Assembly: GCA_964439025.1 (NCBI GenBank)
Contig: CAYTMW010000001.1
Coordinates: 124,001-188,000, forward strand
Source: JABFSM01 sp964439025
Lineage (GTDB): Bacteria > Gemmatimonadota > Gemmatimonadetes > Gemmatimonadales > GWC2-71-9
Reading direction: 5' to 3'
Length of the DNA stretch: 64,000 nt
Positions 42,301 to 50,597 of this stretch are shown in pieces. The stretch's first letter is position 1; every line of letters begins with the position of its first letter. A program made the translations under genes and the position numbers. The notes beneath the pieces were generated by a model, which had not been told where the DNA came from, searched no databases, and saw nothing but the letters and a program-made list of their open reading frames with translations.

Positions 42301-42322
42301 GGACTGGGGACTGAAGACTGAA
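42284..42322. repeat. GGGGACT heptamer array with a shared CTAG double stop
   Basis: GGGGACTAGGGACTGGGGAC then TGAAGACTGAAAG is a run of 7-bp units. The CTAG at 42297-42300 contains TAG on both strands: the lipid kinase stops at 42298-42300 and the converging propeller-PHP gene stops at 42297-42299. Confidence 0.85.
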
Positions 42323-44840
42323 AGACGGCCTTGGCCTGCGCTAGGCGTCCCAGCACCTCCTCCTTCTCCGCCGCATCGTTCCATCCCGTATGCTCCCTCG
42401 CCGCCGCTTCGAGCCGCTCGATCCATCGCACGAAATACCTGGCATCTTCCGCATTTCGCACCGGGCGCCCGCCTACGGTCACGTAGATGGGGCTCGTCGT
42501 CGCAAACGGATAAACATCGAGTACCGGGTGCGCCGGGGTGCCGGACCAGGCGCGCAAAGTAAGCCAGCCGCTCCGTGTCACCGGAAGCGGAATGACCGCG
42601 TCGGCGCGAGTTCCCCCGTCAGCGAGCGGGATCGGCGCGAGCACGATGCCGTTGGCGACGATCTCGAGATGCTCCACCGGCACCATCGACCGGAAGGCGA
42701 CCCGGGCGACGAGTTGATGCACCCCCGCCGGCAAGGTGATCTCGTCGCCCACCTCCCGGCCATTGAGCGTGAACGAGAGGAGCGGTCCGTTCGAGACGAA
42801 CGTGCGTCCCGCCTTGAGCGCCGAGAGCCAGCTCCGATACTGGAGCGCGGGCCCCGAGCGCACGAAGACGCGATTCATCCCCACCGGTCCCCTGAGCGAG
42901 GCGAAGTTGGTCATCGCATCGGTGCCCGCGCCCGCGGGAATCCGGAAGCCGGTGTTGAGGAGGCGATACCAGACTCCCGCGGTGGTCAGATGATCGCTGA
43001 AGCCCAGGACCTCGAGGTAATCCACCTTGCCGAGCGCCACGTCCACCGGGAGCGAGTTAGTGAGCGGATCGGGAAGGGCGGGGTTCGGCGCCGGCGGATC
43101 GAAGGGATGGACATACCCCGAGATCCCGCCTTGCGCGTGGGCCTGATCGCTGACGAACGCATTGTCGGGAAAGAGACTCGCCGCGGCGGTGTTCACGTAT
43201 CCGGCATAGTTCGGCAGAATGAGATGGCGGGTCAGTCCGAGATGCGAGGTGTGACCCCAGTAGCTGGTGTGGAACTCCTCATCGTGCGTAACGATGGTGC
43301 GCGCGGTGGAGACGGGATCGGGGCCGCCGCGGAAGAAGGCGACGTCGGGGATTCGCTGCTCCTTGTTGACGATCAGGTTTTCCACCACGTGGAGGTCTTC
43401 CGCTTCGGCCTGGAAGCGGAGCCGGGCCGGATCGGCGCGATAGGCTCCGCCATAGTTCATGTGCACGTGGAGATCGCCGCTCCACCAGCCCCGGGCCGGC
43501 AGGTCGAGCAGTCGCCGCATCGGTAGCCGCTCGGCGTGACTCCCTCCCGCCTTGACGGTCACGGTGCGGGTGACCGGAGCATATTCCAGCCCGTGAAGCG
43601 CCTCTACCGTGTAGGTGCCGGGCGGAAGGCTCAGTGTCGCGGTGCCGCGCGCATGGAAGTAGGTGACTTCGAATTTTCTCGTGTGGCGCTCGAACGCATC
43701 GTCGGCGTGGCGCCAGGCGGTGTCGGGCGCCCAGCCTCTGCCGTCGGCGCCGGTGATCGAGAGCCGCACCGGGATCGCCGCACCCCCGGCGTCGGTTGCG
43801 GTGAGGCGGAGCGTGCCGCGCGAGCCGAGGTACCGGCGGCTCACGGCGGAGATCGTTTCCACTGCGCCGCCCGGAACGGCCACCACTCGCAGCGAGGTGT
43901 TCCCCCCCGCGTTGCTCACGTACACAATTCGGCGCCCGTCGGGAGACCAGCGTGGTGCGGTCTCGTCGCAGGCGCAGTAGGAGAGCTGGAAGGGATCGCC
44001 TCCGTCGCTGCTGGTCACCCAGAGCTGATTCCGCTGGTTGCCAAGGTACGAGCTGTAGACGACTCGGCGGCCGTCGTGTGACCAGTCGGGTCGGGCCTTC
44101 CAGTTGGTTTCCTCACGTCGGATCTCGCGCATGGCACCAGCCGGGCGAGCCTCCATGCGCCAGAGTCCCCCCGATCCCCAGATGTGGCCGCGGTTCCCGA
44201 CCACGATCAGCTCGTTGCCGTCTGGAGACCAGGCCGGGGAGAGGAAGTGATCGAAGCGGCTGTAGTAATAGCGCGGCAGGGGACTGGCGCTGTCCTCCGT
44301 GATGCGTTCTGGTGAGCGGCAAAGAGGCAAGGAGGCAAAGTGGCAAATGAAAACATGCCAGCGGCCTTCGTGTGCTGAGGAGACGTAAGCGAGGCGCTTC
44401 CCGTCGGGCGACCAGCGGGGGTCGAGATTGGCCGCCCCGTTGGCCACGAGCGCGCGCGTAGTGCCGTCGGTGAGATCTAGCGCCCAGAGCTCCATCGCGT
44501 CGTTGCGATAGGAGCTGTACACGACCCAGCGCCCGTCGGGAGACCAATCGGGCTGGTAGTCGTAGCCGGGGCCGTCGGTGAGCTGGATCGCTTCGCGCGA
44601 GCCGAGTCGCTGGCGCCAGAGCGAGCCCTGCATCGAGTAGACCAGCTCCTTCCCGTCGGGGGACCACGCGGCGGACGAGGGCCCGCTGGTGACCTGGGGG
44701 AGGTACATCTCGCGGTAGTAGTAGGGGTGGGGGACTGCGATTTGCTTCAGGACGGGATCGCGCTGGGCGTGGAGGCAAGGAGGCAAGGAGGCAACGAGGA
44801 GGCAAAGAGGCAACGAGGCAACGAGGCAAGGTGTTTTCAC
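42297..44840 (-). CDS. Secreted TolB-like propeller fused to a PHP-type (CehA/McbA) metallohydrolase
   Basis: 847 residues from GTG 44840. Residues about 45-345 hold at least five TolB/PD40 blades (AAWSPDGKELVYS, PDWSPDGRWVVYS, PRWSPDGKRLAYV, PAWSPDGNELIVV, PRWSPDGRRIVYV). A carboxypeptidase-regulatory-like sandwich follows (GTATLSLPPGTYTVEALHG), then a PHP-type domain with WWSGDLHVHMNYGG, VTHDEEFHTSYWGH and GTDAMTN metal ligands. Homologous CehA/McbA enzymes hydrolyse esters or phosphoesters. The signal peptide is made entirely of octamer repeat, and GGAGG for the GTG start is repeat too. A further repeat interrupts blade 3 at 44317-44349. Confidence 0.85.
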   Translation of the reverse strand: MKTPCLVASLPLCLLVASLPPCLHAQRDPVLKQIAVPHPYYYREMYLPQVTSGPSSAAWSPDGKELVYSMQGSLWRQRLGSREAIQLTDGPGYDYQPDWSPDGRWVVYSSYRNDAMELWALDLTDGTTRALVANGAANLDPRWSPDGKRLAYVSSAHEGRWHVFICHFASLPLCRSPERITEDSASPLPRYYYSRFDHFLSPAWSPDGNELIVVGNRGHIWGSGGLWRMEARPAGAMREIRREETNWKARPDWSHDGRRVVYSSYLGNQRNQLWVTSSDGGDPFQLSYCACDETAPRWSPDGRRIVYVSNAGGNTSLRVVAVPGGAVETISAVSRRYLGSRGTLRLTATDAGGAAIPVRLSITGADGRGWAPDTAWRHADDAFERHTRKFEVTYFHARGTATLSLPPGTYTVEALHGLEYAPVTRTVTVKAGGSHAERLPMRRLLDLPARGWWSGDLHVHMNYGGAYRADPARLRFQAEAEDLHVVENLIVNKEQRIPDVAFFRGGPDPVSTARTIVTHDEEFHTSYWGHTSHLGLTRHLILPNYAGYVNTAAASLFPDNAFVSDQAHAQGGISGYVHPFDPPAPNPALPDPLTNSLPVDVALGKVDYLEVLGFSDHLTTAGVWYRLLNTGFRIPAGAGTDAMTNFASLRGPVGMNRVFVRSGPALQYRSWLSALKAGRTFVSNGPLLSFTLNGREVGDEITLPAGVHQLVARVAFRSMVPVEHLEIVANGIVLAPIPLADGGTRADAVIPLPVTRSGWLTLRAWSGTPAHPVLDVYPFATTSPIYVTVGGRPVRNAEDARYFVRWIERLEAAAREHTGWNDAAEKEEVLGRLAQAKAVFQSSVPSP
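44317..44349 (+). repeat. GGAGGCAA octamer insertion inside a coding region
   Basis: AAAGAGGCAAGGAGGCAAAG, then TGGCAAATG lies within the propeller gene. On the coding strand it gives CHFASLPLC, an insertion of ~10 residues between VFI and SPERITEDS in a blade. Confidence 0.8.
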
Positions 44841-44880
44841 TTTGCCTCCTAGCCACTTTGCCTCCTTGCCTCTCTTAGTC
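44768..44880. repeat. Large inverted GGAGGCAA octamer array around a start codon
   Basis: From 44771 the top strand runs as GGAGGCAA/CGAGGCAA units to about 44830; from 44841 the units run in the opposite orientation (TTTGCCTCC) to 44878. The centre, GTGTTTTCAC, is the loop. On the bottom strand this array forms the ribosome site, start codon and signal peptide of the propeller-PHP gene, and it overlaps the stop of the aminotransferase gene. Confidence 0.85.
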
Positions 44881-46197
44881 GAGCTCATTCAGACACTGCC
44901 CCAAAATCCCCACCGCGATGTCCACGTCCTCGTCATTCACCACGAGCGGCGGGGCGAAGCGGAGGGCGTTCTTCCCCGCGGCGAGCACCAGGAGTCCCTT
45001 GGAAAAGGCCATCTGCTCGACCCGGTGAACCAGGTCGCCGGCCGGCTCTTTCGTCGTCCGATCGGTGACGAACTCCATCCCCTGCATCAGTCCGAGGCCG
45101 CGGACATCCCCGATGAAGGCATGCTTCTCCGCGAGGCCCTTGAGCCCGGCAGCGAGGCGCTCCCCGCGCTGGCGGGCATTCGACACCAGGTCGCGCTCTA
45201 CGAGGTCCAGTGTCGCAAGCGCAGCGGCGCAGCAGACCGGATTGCCGCCGAAGGTGCTGCCGTGCGCGCCGTGCTCCCAGGTGCTGATGGATTCCTTGGC
45301 GATGATGGCGCCGATCGGCATCCCCGATCCCAGACCCTTCGAGGTGACGAGAATGTCGGGCTCGACGCCCTCGTGGTCGCAGGCCCACATCTTCCCGGTG
45401 CGCCCGACCCCGCACTGCACCTCGTCCGCCACCATCAGGATCCCGTGCCGGTCGCAAAGCTCGCGCACCGCGGTGAGCCATCCCGGCGGCGGGAGGACAT
45501 AACCTCCTTCGCCCTGGACCGGCTCGACGAAGATGGCGGCGACGTCCTTCGGATCGAGATGCCGGGCGAAAAGATCCTTCTCGATCGTGTCGACGCAGAA
45601 GATGCCGCAGGAGGGATAGGTCTTACCGTACTCGCAGCGGTAGCAATAGCCGTACGCCACGTGGTGCACGTCGGGGAGGAAGGGGCCGAACCCCTGGTGC
45701 TGGCGCGCCTTGCTCGAGGTGAGGGAAAGCGCCCCGTACGTCCGCCCATGGAAGGCTCCCTTGAAGGCCACGAATGCAGTCCGGCGGGTGGCATGGCGGG
45801 CGAGCTTCATCGCGCCTTCAATCGCCTCGGTCCCCGAGTTGCTCAGGAAGACCCGCTTCTTGCTGCTTCCCGGCGCGATGCGCGCGAGCCGTTCGCAGAG
45901 CTCGGCCATTCCCTCATAGTAGAAATCGCCGCCGCAGATGTGGAGGAACTTCGCGGCGGCGTCCTGGATCGCCTTGACCACCGCCGGGTGACTGTAGCCG
46001 GTGGAGCAGACGGCGATTCCCGCCATGAAATCGAGGAAGCGGTTGCCGTCTACGTCCTCGACCATCGTGCCCTCGCCCCGCGCGATCACCAGCGGGTATT
46101 CCTTGATGTAGCAGGGCGCCGCAAAGGCTTGGTCGCGGGCGATGATGGCACGGGCGCGCGGGCCCGGGGGCGGAGTAATGATCTGCGGCTTGGGCAT
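44875..46197 (-). CDS. Class III PLP aminotransferase (acetylornithine/GABA aminotransferase-like)
   Basis: 440 residues. SNSGTEAIEGAMKLAR binds the PLP phosphate, GAFHGRTYGALSLT is the conserved His-Gly-Arg loop, ILMVADEVQCGVGRTGK has the PLP-ring Asp, and VTSKGLGSGMPIGA the Schiff-base Lys. A four-Cys patch (YCYRCEYGKTYPSCGIFC) is an odd insert also seen in archaeal-type amino acid aminotransferase/racemases. The exact amino donor is uncertain. Downstream lies the octamer array; upstream repeat B copy 2. Confidence 0.9.
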   Translation of the reverse strand: MPKPQIITPPPGPRARAIIARDQAFAAPCYIKEYPLVIARGEGTMVEDVDGNRFLDFMAGIAVCSTGYSHPAVVKAIQDAAAKFLHICGGDFYYEGMAELCERLARIAPGSSKKRVFLSNSGTEAIEGAMKLARHATRRTAFVAFKGAFHGRTYGALSLTSSKARQHQGFGPFLPDVHHVAYGYCYRCEYGKTYPSCGIFCVDTIEKDLFARHLDPKDVAAIFVEPVQGEGGYVLPPPGWLTAVRELCDRHGILMVADEVQCGVGRTGKMWACDHEGVEPDILVTSKGLGSGMPIGAIIAKESISTWEHGAHGSTFGGNPVCCAAALATLDLVERDLVSNARQRGERLAAGLKGLAEKHAFIGDVRGLGLMQGMEFVTDRTTKEPAGDLVHRVEQMAFSKGLLVLAAGKNALRFAPPLVVNDEDVDIAVGILGQCLNELD

Positions 46198-46226
46198 TGT
46201 GATCCTCTAGGCTGACGTCTATCGGC

Positions 46227-46412
46227 TTCTCCGCGGGCTCGGGGCGGGCTGGCCTCCGGGAGGCGCTCGAGTTCGCTACGCTCACTAGCGCCCCCATCGT
46301 CAGCCCGCTCCCTGCGCCCGCTGAAGAACCTGCATTGTCACCCTGAGCGACGCGAAGGGATCCATCTCCTCCCAACTCCGCTCCGAGCCCGCGGAGAGTT
46401 CAGGGTGACAGT
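46227..46412 (-). repeat. Palindromic repeat family B, copy 2, with short-repeat pair
   Basis: 46227-46325 is the reverse complement of the 6908 copy with only a few changes over ~95 bases (GGGCGGGCTGGCCTCCGGGA, then GGCGCTCGAGTTCGCTACGC and CACTAGCGCCCCCATCGTCA). It is followed by GTCACCCTGAGCGACGCGAA at 46335 and TTCAGGGTGACAG at 46400, a split short-repeat pair. It lies between the 3' end of the 46400 gene and the start of the 44875 gene. Confidence 0.75.
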
Positions 46413-47734
46413 TCCTGCAACGCGGTCTTGAACCTCGAAACGATCTCGGCGATCTCCGCTTCGGTGATGATGAACGGCGGCGCCAGCACCACCAAATCTC
46501 CATCGGTTCCATCGGCCTGGCCCGTGTTCGGCCAGACCATGAGGCCGCCCTGCTGCGCCGCCGCGGTGAAGCGCTCGGCAAAACGCGCCGAGCGCGGATA
46601 CGGTGCCCGGGTGTCCTTGTCCGCCACGAATTCGATCCCGGCGAGGAGGCCCCTGCCGCGAATGTCCCCGACGTAGGGGAGTCCGCGCAGTGCCTCGAGT
46701 TCCCGGTGCAGCCGTTCGCCCATTGTCGCGCATCGGGCCACCAGCGCGTGGTCGCGAAGGTACTGTATCGCCGCCACCCCTGCCGCGCACATCATCGGCG
46801 TATGCGAAAACGTCTGGGCGTGCAGCAGCGCGCCCGATCCCTGGGCCAGCACGTCGGCAATGCGGCGCGGCACCCCGACCGACGCCAGTGGAGCGTATCC
46901 CCCGCTGAGGCCCTTTCCCATGACCTGGATGTCGGGCACGGCAGCGTACGGCTCGAGCGCCGACCAGGTGCCGGTGCGACCGGCCCCGACCAGCACCTCA
47001 TCGGAAATCCAGAGCACCTCGTGCCGGTCGCAGATCTCCCGGATCGTCCGCCAGTAGTCCGACCGCGGAACCGACGCCCCGGTGGAAGAGCCGCCCACCG
47101 GCTCCGCGATGAAGGCCGCAACCTTCTCGGGACCGATCCGAAGCAGCGTCTCCTCCAGCACCCGTCCACTGCAGCGCGGGCACTCCCGATCCGCACCCCG
47201 GCAGGGGCAGCGGTACTGGTACGGCGCGGGGATCCGGGGGACCTCGAGCAGCCAGGGCTCAAAGTATTTCCGGTAGTGCTCGCGCGCTCCGGCTGAGAGG
47301 GTCAGCAGGGTATTTCCGTGGTATCCGGGCGCCGGCGCCACGATCACCGACTTACCGGGCTGCCCCCGCTCCACCCAGTACTGCCGGGCGAGCTTGAGTG
47401 CGGCCTCGACCGCATCGGATCCGCTGGAGAGGAAATAGAAATGGGTGAGATCACCCATGGCGAGCCCGGCCATCAGCTCGGCCAGCTCTTCGGCTGGCTG
47501 GTTGGTGAAGCTCATTCCGCTGACGTAGGCGACCTTGCGAATCTGCGCCGAGACGGCCTCCACGACCTCCGTCACCCCGTGCCCCAGCGAAGCCACGTAG
47601 GCTCCGCCGCATCCGTCGAGGTACCGCCGGCCCTCCTCGTCCACCAGCCAGCACCCCTCTCCTTTCACGATGAGAGGGAATTCCCGGGTGAGGTGCCGAT
47701 AGAGTACGTGCGTGTCGGGATAACGGCGGGGCAT
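46400..47734 (-). CDS. Class III PLP aminotransferase, omega-transaminase-like
   Basis: 444 residues. FLSSGSDAVEAALKLARQYW, PGYHGNTLLTLSAG, VLWISDEVLVGAGRTG and IQVMGKGLSGGYAPLASV (PLP Lys) are the class III landmarks. A Cys-rich stretch (RCPCRGADRECPRC) interrupts the large domain and could bind a metal. Only about 30% alike by eye to its neighbour at 44875, so not a recent duplication. Substrate unknown. Its TGA falls in the short repeat at 46400. Confidence 0.88.
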   Translation of the reverse strand: MPRRYPDTHVLYRHLTREFPLIVKGEGCWLVDEEGRRYLDGCGGAYVASLGHGVTEVVEAVSAQIRKVAYVSGMSFTNQPAEELAELMAGLAMGDLTHFYFLSSGSDAVEAALKLARQYWVERGQPGKSVIVAPAPGYHGNTLLTLSAGAREHYRKYFEPWLLEVPRIPAPYQYRCPCRGADRECPRCSGRVLEETLLRIGPEKVAAFIAEPVGGSSTGASVPRSDYWRTIREICDRHEVLWISDEVLVGAGRTGTWSALEPYAAVPDIQVMGKGLSGGYAPLASVGVPRRIADVLAQGSGALLHAQTFSHTPMMCAAGVAAIQYLRDHALVARCATMGERLHRELEALRGLPYVGDIRGRGLLAGIEFVADKDTRAPYPRSARFAERFTAAAQQGGLMVWPNTGQADGTDGDLVVLAPPFIITEAEIAEIVSRFKTALQELSP

Positions 47735-47788
47735 ACCGGAAAGTTACCTTCCAGGCATCCCTATGCGCTCCTGTCTCCCGGTGGTGCC

Positions 47789-49516
47789 ATGAATCTCGGA
47801 CGGCTCAACGGCCGGACCCTTCGCTTCGCTCAGGGCAGGCTCTCTGGACTGCTGGTCGCGGTGGCTGCGTGCGGAACCACCCAGCCCGCCGACCTCGTGC
47901 TTCGGCATGGCCTGATCTATCCCGATGCCGGCGATTCACTCACGGTGGAATCACTCGCGGTGCGGAATGGACGCATCGTGTACGCCGGAACCGACGCAGT
48001 GGCGCAGTCCTACATTGGAGAAGAAACCCGGGTCATCGAGCTGGCGGGCAGAGTGGTCCTGCCCGGATTCCACGACACGCATATGCACCCGCGGGGAGGG
48101 ATAGGGCTCACCGAGATCACTCTCGATGACCTCGAAAGCCGGCAAGCGATTCTCGATTCGGTGCGGAGCTACGCCGCGCTTCATCCGGACAAGACCTGGA
48201 TCCGGGGCCGGGGCTGGCAGCTCCCGGTCTTTCCCGACGCAAATCCGAGAAAGGAGTGGCTTGACGAGATTGTCTCCGACCGGCCCGTCTTTCTCACCGC
48301 GGCGGATGGCCATTCGGCGTGGGTCAATTCAAAGGCGCTCGAGCTGGCCGGGGTGACACGCGAGACGAAAGACCCGCCCCACGGCCGCATCGAGCGTGAT
48401 CCGGCGACGGGGGAGCCGAGCGGGACGCTGCGGGAGAGCGCGGCGGATCTTGTGGGGAAACATCTGCCGAAGCGATCGGCGGAGGAGATCGAGACCGGAA
48501 TCCGCCGGGCCCTTGCCATGGCCAATGCGGTCGGGATCACCAGCCTCTACGACGCCGACGCGGGGCGGGATATCCTGCAGGCCTACTCGTCCCTCGACAG
48601 CGCGAGCATGCTGACGGCGCGGGTCGTCGCGGCGATGGAGACGGACCCAGCTGCGGGACCGAGGCAGGTGGATACGCTTCGCGCGTGGCGGGGCCGCTAC
48701 GCCGGCACACGCTACTTCTCTCCCCGTGCCGCCAAGATCTTTGCCGACGGGGTCATCGAGGCAAAGACGGCGGCCCTCCTCGCCCCCTACGAGGGAGGCA
48801 CCGGCCGAGGAGAGCCCAATCTATCACCCGGCGCGATGGACACGCTGGTCGCGGCCCTCGACGCCGCCGGCTTCCAGGTGCACGTGCACGCTATCGGCGA
48901 TCGGGCGGTGCGCATGTCGCTCGATGCCTTCGAGTTTGCGCGGCGGCACAACGGACCGCGCGACGCCCGGCCCATGATCTCGCATCTCGAGCTGATCGAT
49001 CCCGCCGACATCCCCCGCTTCGCGACGCTCGGCGTGATTCCAAGTTTCCAGCCCCTCTGGGCCTATGCCGACGGTTACATCACCAACCTGACCGAGCCGG
49101 TCCTCGGCCCCGCGCGCTCCCGCTGGCTTTACCCGATCGGTTCGGTAACGAAGGCCGGCGCTCGGCTCGCGGCGGGAAGCGACTGGTCGGTGTCGTCGAT
49201 GAATCCATTCGAGGCGATTCAGGTTGCGATTACCCGGAGAGCGCCCGACGCCACCCCGGGAGCGCCGTGGATCGCGGCCGAGCTGGTAGATCTCCGTACC
49301 ATGCTGCGAGCCTATACCCAGGGAGGCGCGTACGCCGCGGGCGAAGAATCGACCAACGGCACGCTGGAGGTGGGCAAAGCGGCCGACCTCATCGTCCTGG
49401 ACCGCAACATCTTCCGGATTCCTCCCACGGAAGTACACTCGGTCCGTGTCCTGCTGACCCTTCTCGACGGGCGGGAGGTCTGGCGGGACGGTTCGCTGGA
49501 CGCGAAGACCCAATGA
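47789..49516 (+). CDS. YtcJ-like amidohydrolase lipoprotein
   Basis: 575 residues from ATG 47789. A lipobox LLVAVAAC anchors it after export. The metal motif HxH is in LPGFHDTHMHP; further family motifs are GRGWQLPVF, DGHSAWVNSKALELAG, IFADGVIEAKTAALL, HVHAIGDRAVRMSLD and AAGSDWSVSSMNP. YtcJ-like enzymes hydrolyse amide or ester bonds of small molecules. The first ~15 residues (RTLRFAQGRLSG) are encoded by a copy of the CTTCGCTTCGCTCAGGG repeat. A 9-codon frame from ATG 47763 ends in TGA over this ATG (ATGA), a possible coupled leader. The end (DAKTQ and stop) lies in a GACGCGAA array. Confidence 0.88.
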   Translation: MNLGRLNGRTLRFAQGRLSGLLVAVAACGTTQPADLVLRHGLIYPDAGDSLTVESLAVRNGRIVYAGTDAVAQSYIGEETRVIELAGRVVLPGFHDTHMHPRGGIGLTEITLDDLESRQAILDSVRSYAALHPDKTWIRGRGWQLPVFPDANPRKEWLDEIVSDRPVFLTAADGHSAWVNSKALELAGVTRETKDPPHGRIERDPATGEPSGTLRESAADLVGKHLPKRSAEEIETGIRRALAMANAVGITSLYDADAGRDILQAYSSLDSASMLTARVVAAMETDPAAGPRQVDTLRAWRGRYAGTRYFSPRAAKIFADGVIEAKTAALLAPYEGGTGRGEPNLSPGAMDTLVAALDAAGFQVHVHAIGDRAVRMSLDAFEFARRHNGPRDARPMISHLELIDPADIPRFATLGVIPSFQPLWAYADGYITNLTEPVLGPARSRWLYPIGSVTKAGARLAAGSDWSVSSMNPFEAIQVAITRRAPDATPGAPWIAAELVDLRTMLRAYTQGGAYAAGEESTNGTLEVGKAADLIVLDRNIFRIPPTEVHSVRVLLTLLDGREVWRDGSLDAKTQ

Positions 49517-49542
49517 CGCGAAGACGCCAAGACGCGGGACGA
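49499..49542 (+). repeat. GACGCGAA octamer array over a stop codon
   Basis: GACGCGAA, GACCCAAT, GACGCGAA, GACGCCAA, GACGCGGG run in tandem. The TGA of the amidohydrolase lies across units two and three. Confidence 0.75.
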
Positions 49543-49656
49543 TATCGAGACTGCCCGCCCCAACTATCTGGGCGACGTCGTTCGAAGCCACATGCCCTAC
49601 GTCCGGTGGGATGAGCCAATTATCTTTCCTCCCGTACTCTACAGGCCGAGTGTCCG

Positions 49657-50121
49657 ATGTCTGAATTGATCTCCCGCCGCGCGCTGATTGCGCGCGGCGT
49701 TACCGCCGCCGCTGCGGTGGTCGTCTCCCCTGCCCTGCTCCGGGCTGCCGCCGGCACACCCATGATGGTGTACAAGGATCCGAACTGCGGATGCTGTCAC
49801 AACTGGGTCGAGATCATGCGGTCGAGCGGATTCGAGGTGTCGGTGCGCGACACCGGCGACATGGCGTCGATCAAGACGCGCTACAAGGTCGGGCGGAATC
49901 TCGCCTCCTGCCACACTGCTCTCGTCGGTGGCTACGTCGTCGAGGGACACGTGCCCGCCGATGTGATTCGGAAGCTCCTCGCCGACAAGCCGAAGGTGGT
50001 GGGCATTGCCGTGCCGGGGATGCCGGTCGGGTCGCCGGGGATGGAGGGTGGTACGAAACAGGCATACGACATTCTGACGTTCAACTCCGCGGGAAAAACG
50101 ACCGTCTTTGCGAAACGATAG
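49657..50121 (+). CDS. DUF411 family exported metal-binding-like protein
   Basis: 154 residues. SRRALIARGV is a Tat-type signal and the helix AAAAVVVSPALL follows. MMVYKDPNCGCCHNWVEIMR is the family's Cys-Cys-x-W motif in a thioredoxin-like start, and GRNLASCHTALVGGYVVEGH carries the third Cys and His. The family is usually found near copper genes and is thought to bind copper. Repeat B copy 3 follows the stop. Confidence 0.88.
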   Translation: MSELISRRALIARGVTAAAAVVVSPALLRAAAGTPMMVYKDPNCGCCHNWVEIMRSSGFEVSVRDTGDMASIKTRYKVGRNLASCHTALVGGYVVEGHVPADVIRKLLADKPKVVGIAVPGMPVGSPGMEGGTKQAYDILTFNSAGKTTVFAKR

Positions 50122-50130
50122 GAGCCACGC

Positions 50131-50177
50131 CTCTCCGCGGGCTCGGGGCGGGCTGGCCTCCGGGGAGCGCCCGATGA
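50131..50177 (-). repeat. Palindromic repeat family B, copy 3 (truncated)
   Basis: CTCTCCGCGGGCTCGGGGCG, then GGCTGGCCTCCGGGGAGCGC matches the outer arm and half the core of family B; the second half is missing. It lies between convergent genes. Confidence 0.65.
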
Positions 50178-50190
50178 CAATCCCGGGCTG

Positions 50191-50597
50191 TCAACGCCAC
50201 TTGGTTAAAATCTCTTCCCGTCTGAACCTCCGCACGTTCCTACTGAACAGCCACAACGCCAACCCGGACAGGAAAACCGTTCCTCCCAGCCCCACGACGG
50301 GCGACATCATCGCGGGCCGGCCGATCAGGGCCACTATCACCAGACAAAGCGGCACCACCAGGAGCCCGGTGAACTGCATTGCGCCCGGCACATCGGTGAA
50401 TCGCGCCGACACGCGAAGCCCCGCCAGCGCGGCGACGACGGCCATGATGGGCGCGAGCAGCAGGAGCGCCACGATATTCCCTGCGGTCGGCAGGACGATA
50501 CGATCGGCAGCAACACGTAGGCCGGCCAGACCTGGCGGTTGCACCGAAGATCGGAGAGCTCTTTCCTGAGAAAGAGCAGCAGGATCTCCCGCGTCAC
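50191..50597 (-). pseudogene. ABC-2 type permease with large internal deletion and frameshift
   Basis: The first 34 residues (MTREILLLFLRKELSDLRCN) match the N-terminus of ABC-2 permeases. The frame then changes near 50500, and the remaining piece from LLLLAPIMAVVAALAGLRVS to RRFRREEILTKWR matches the C-terminal third. About 200 residues of the middle are absent. Its ATG overlaps the ATPase stop, so the two formed an exporter operon that is now dead. Confidence 0.7.

Noticed and set aside
37695..44880. CRISPR array from the tandem repeats
   Set aside because: Units are 7-8 bp and contiguous, with no spacers and no cas genes.
44875..47734. The two aminotransferases as a tandem duplication
   Set aside because: They share class III motifs only; N-termini, Cys-rich inserts and lengths of loops differ throughout.
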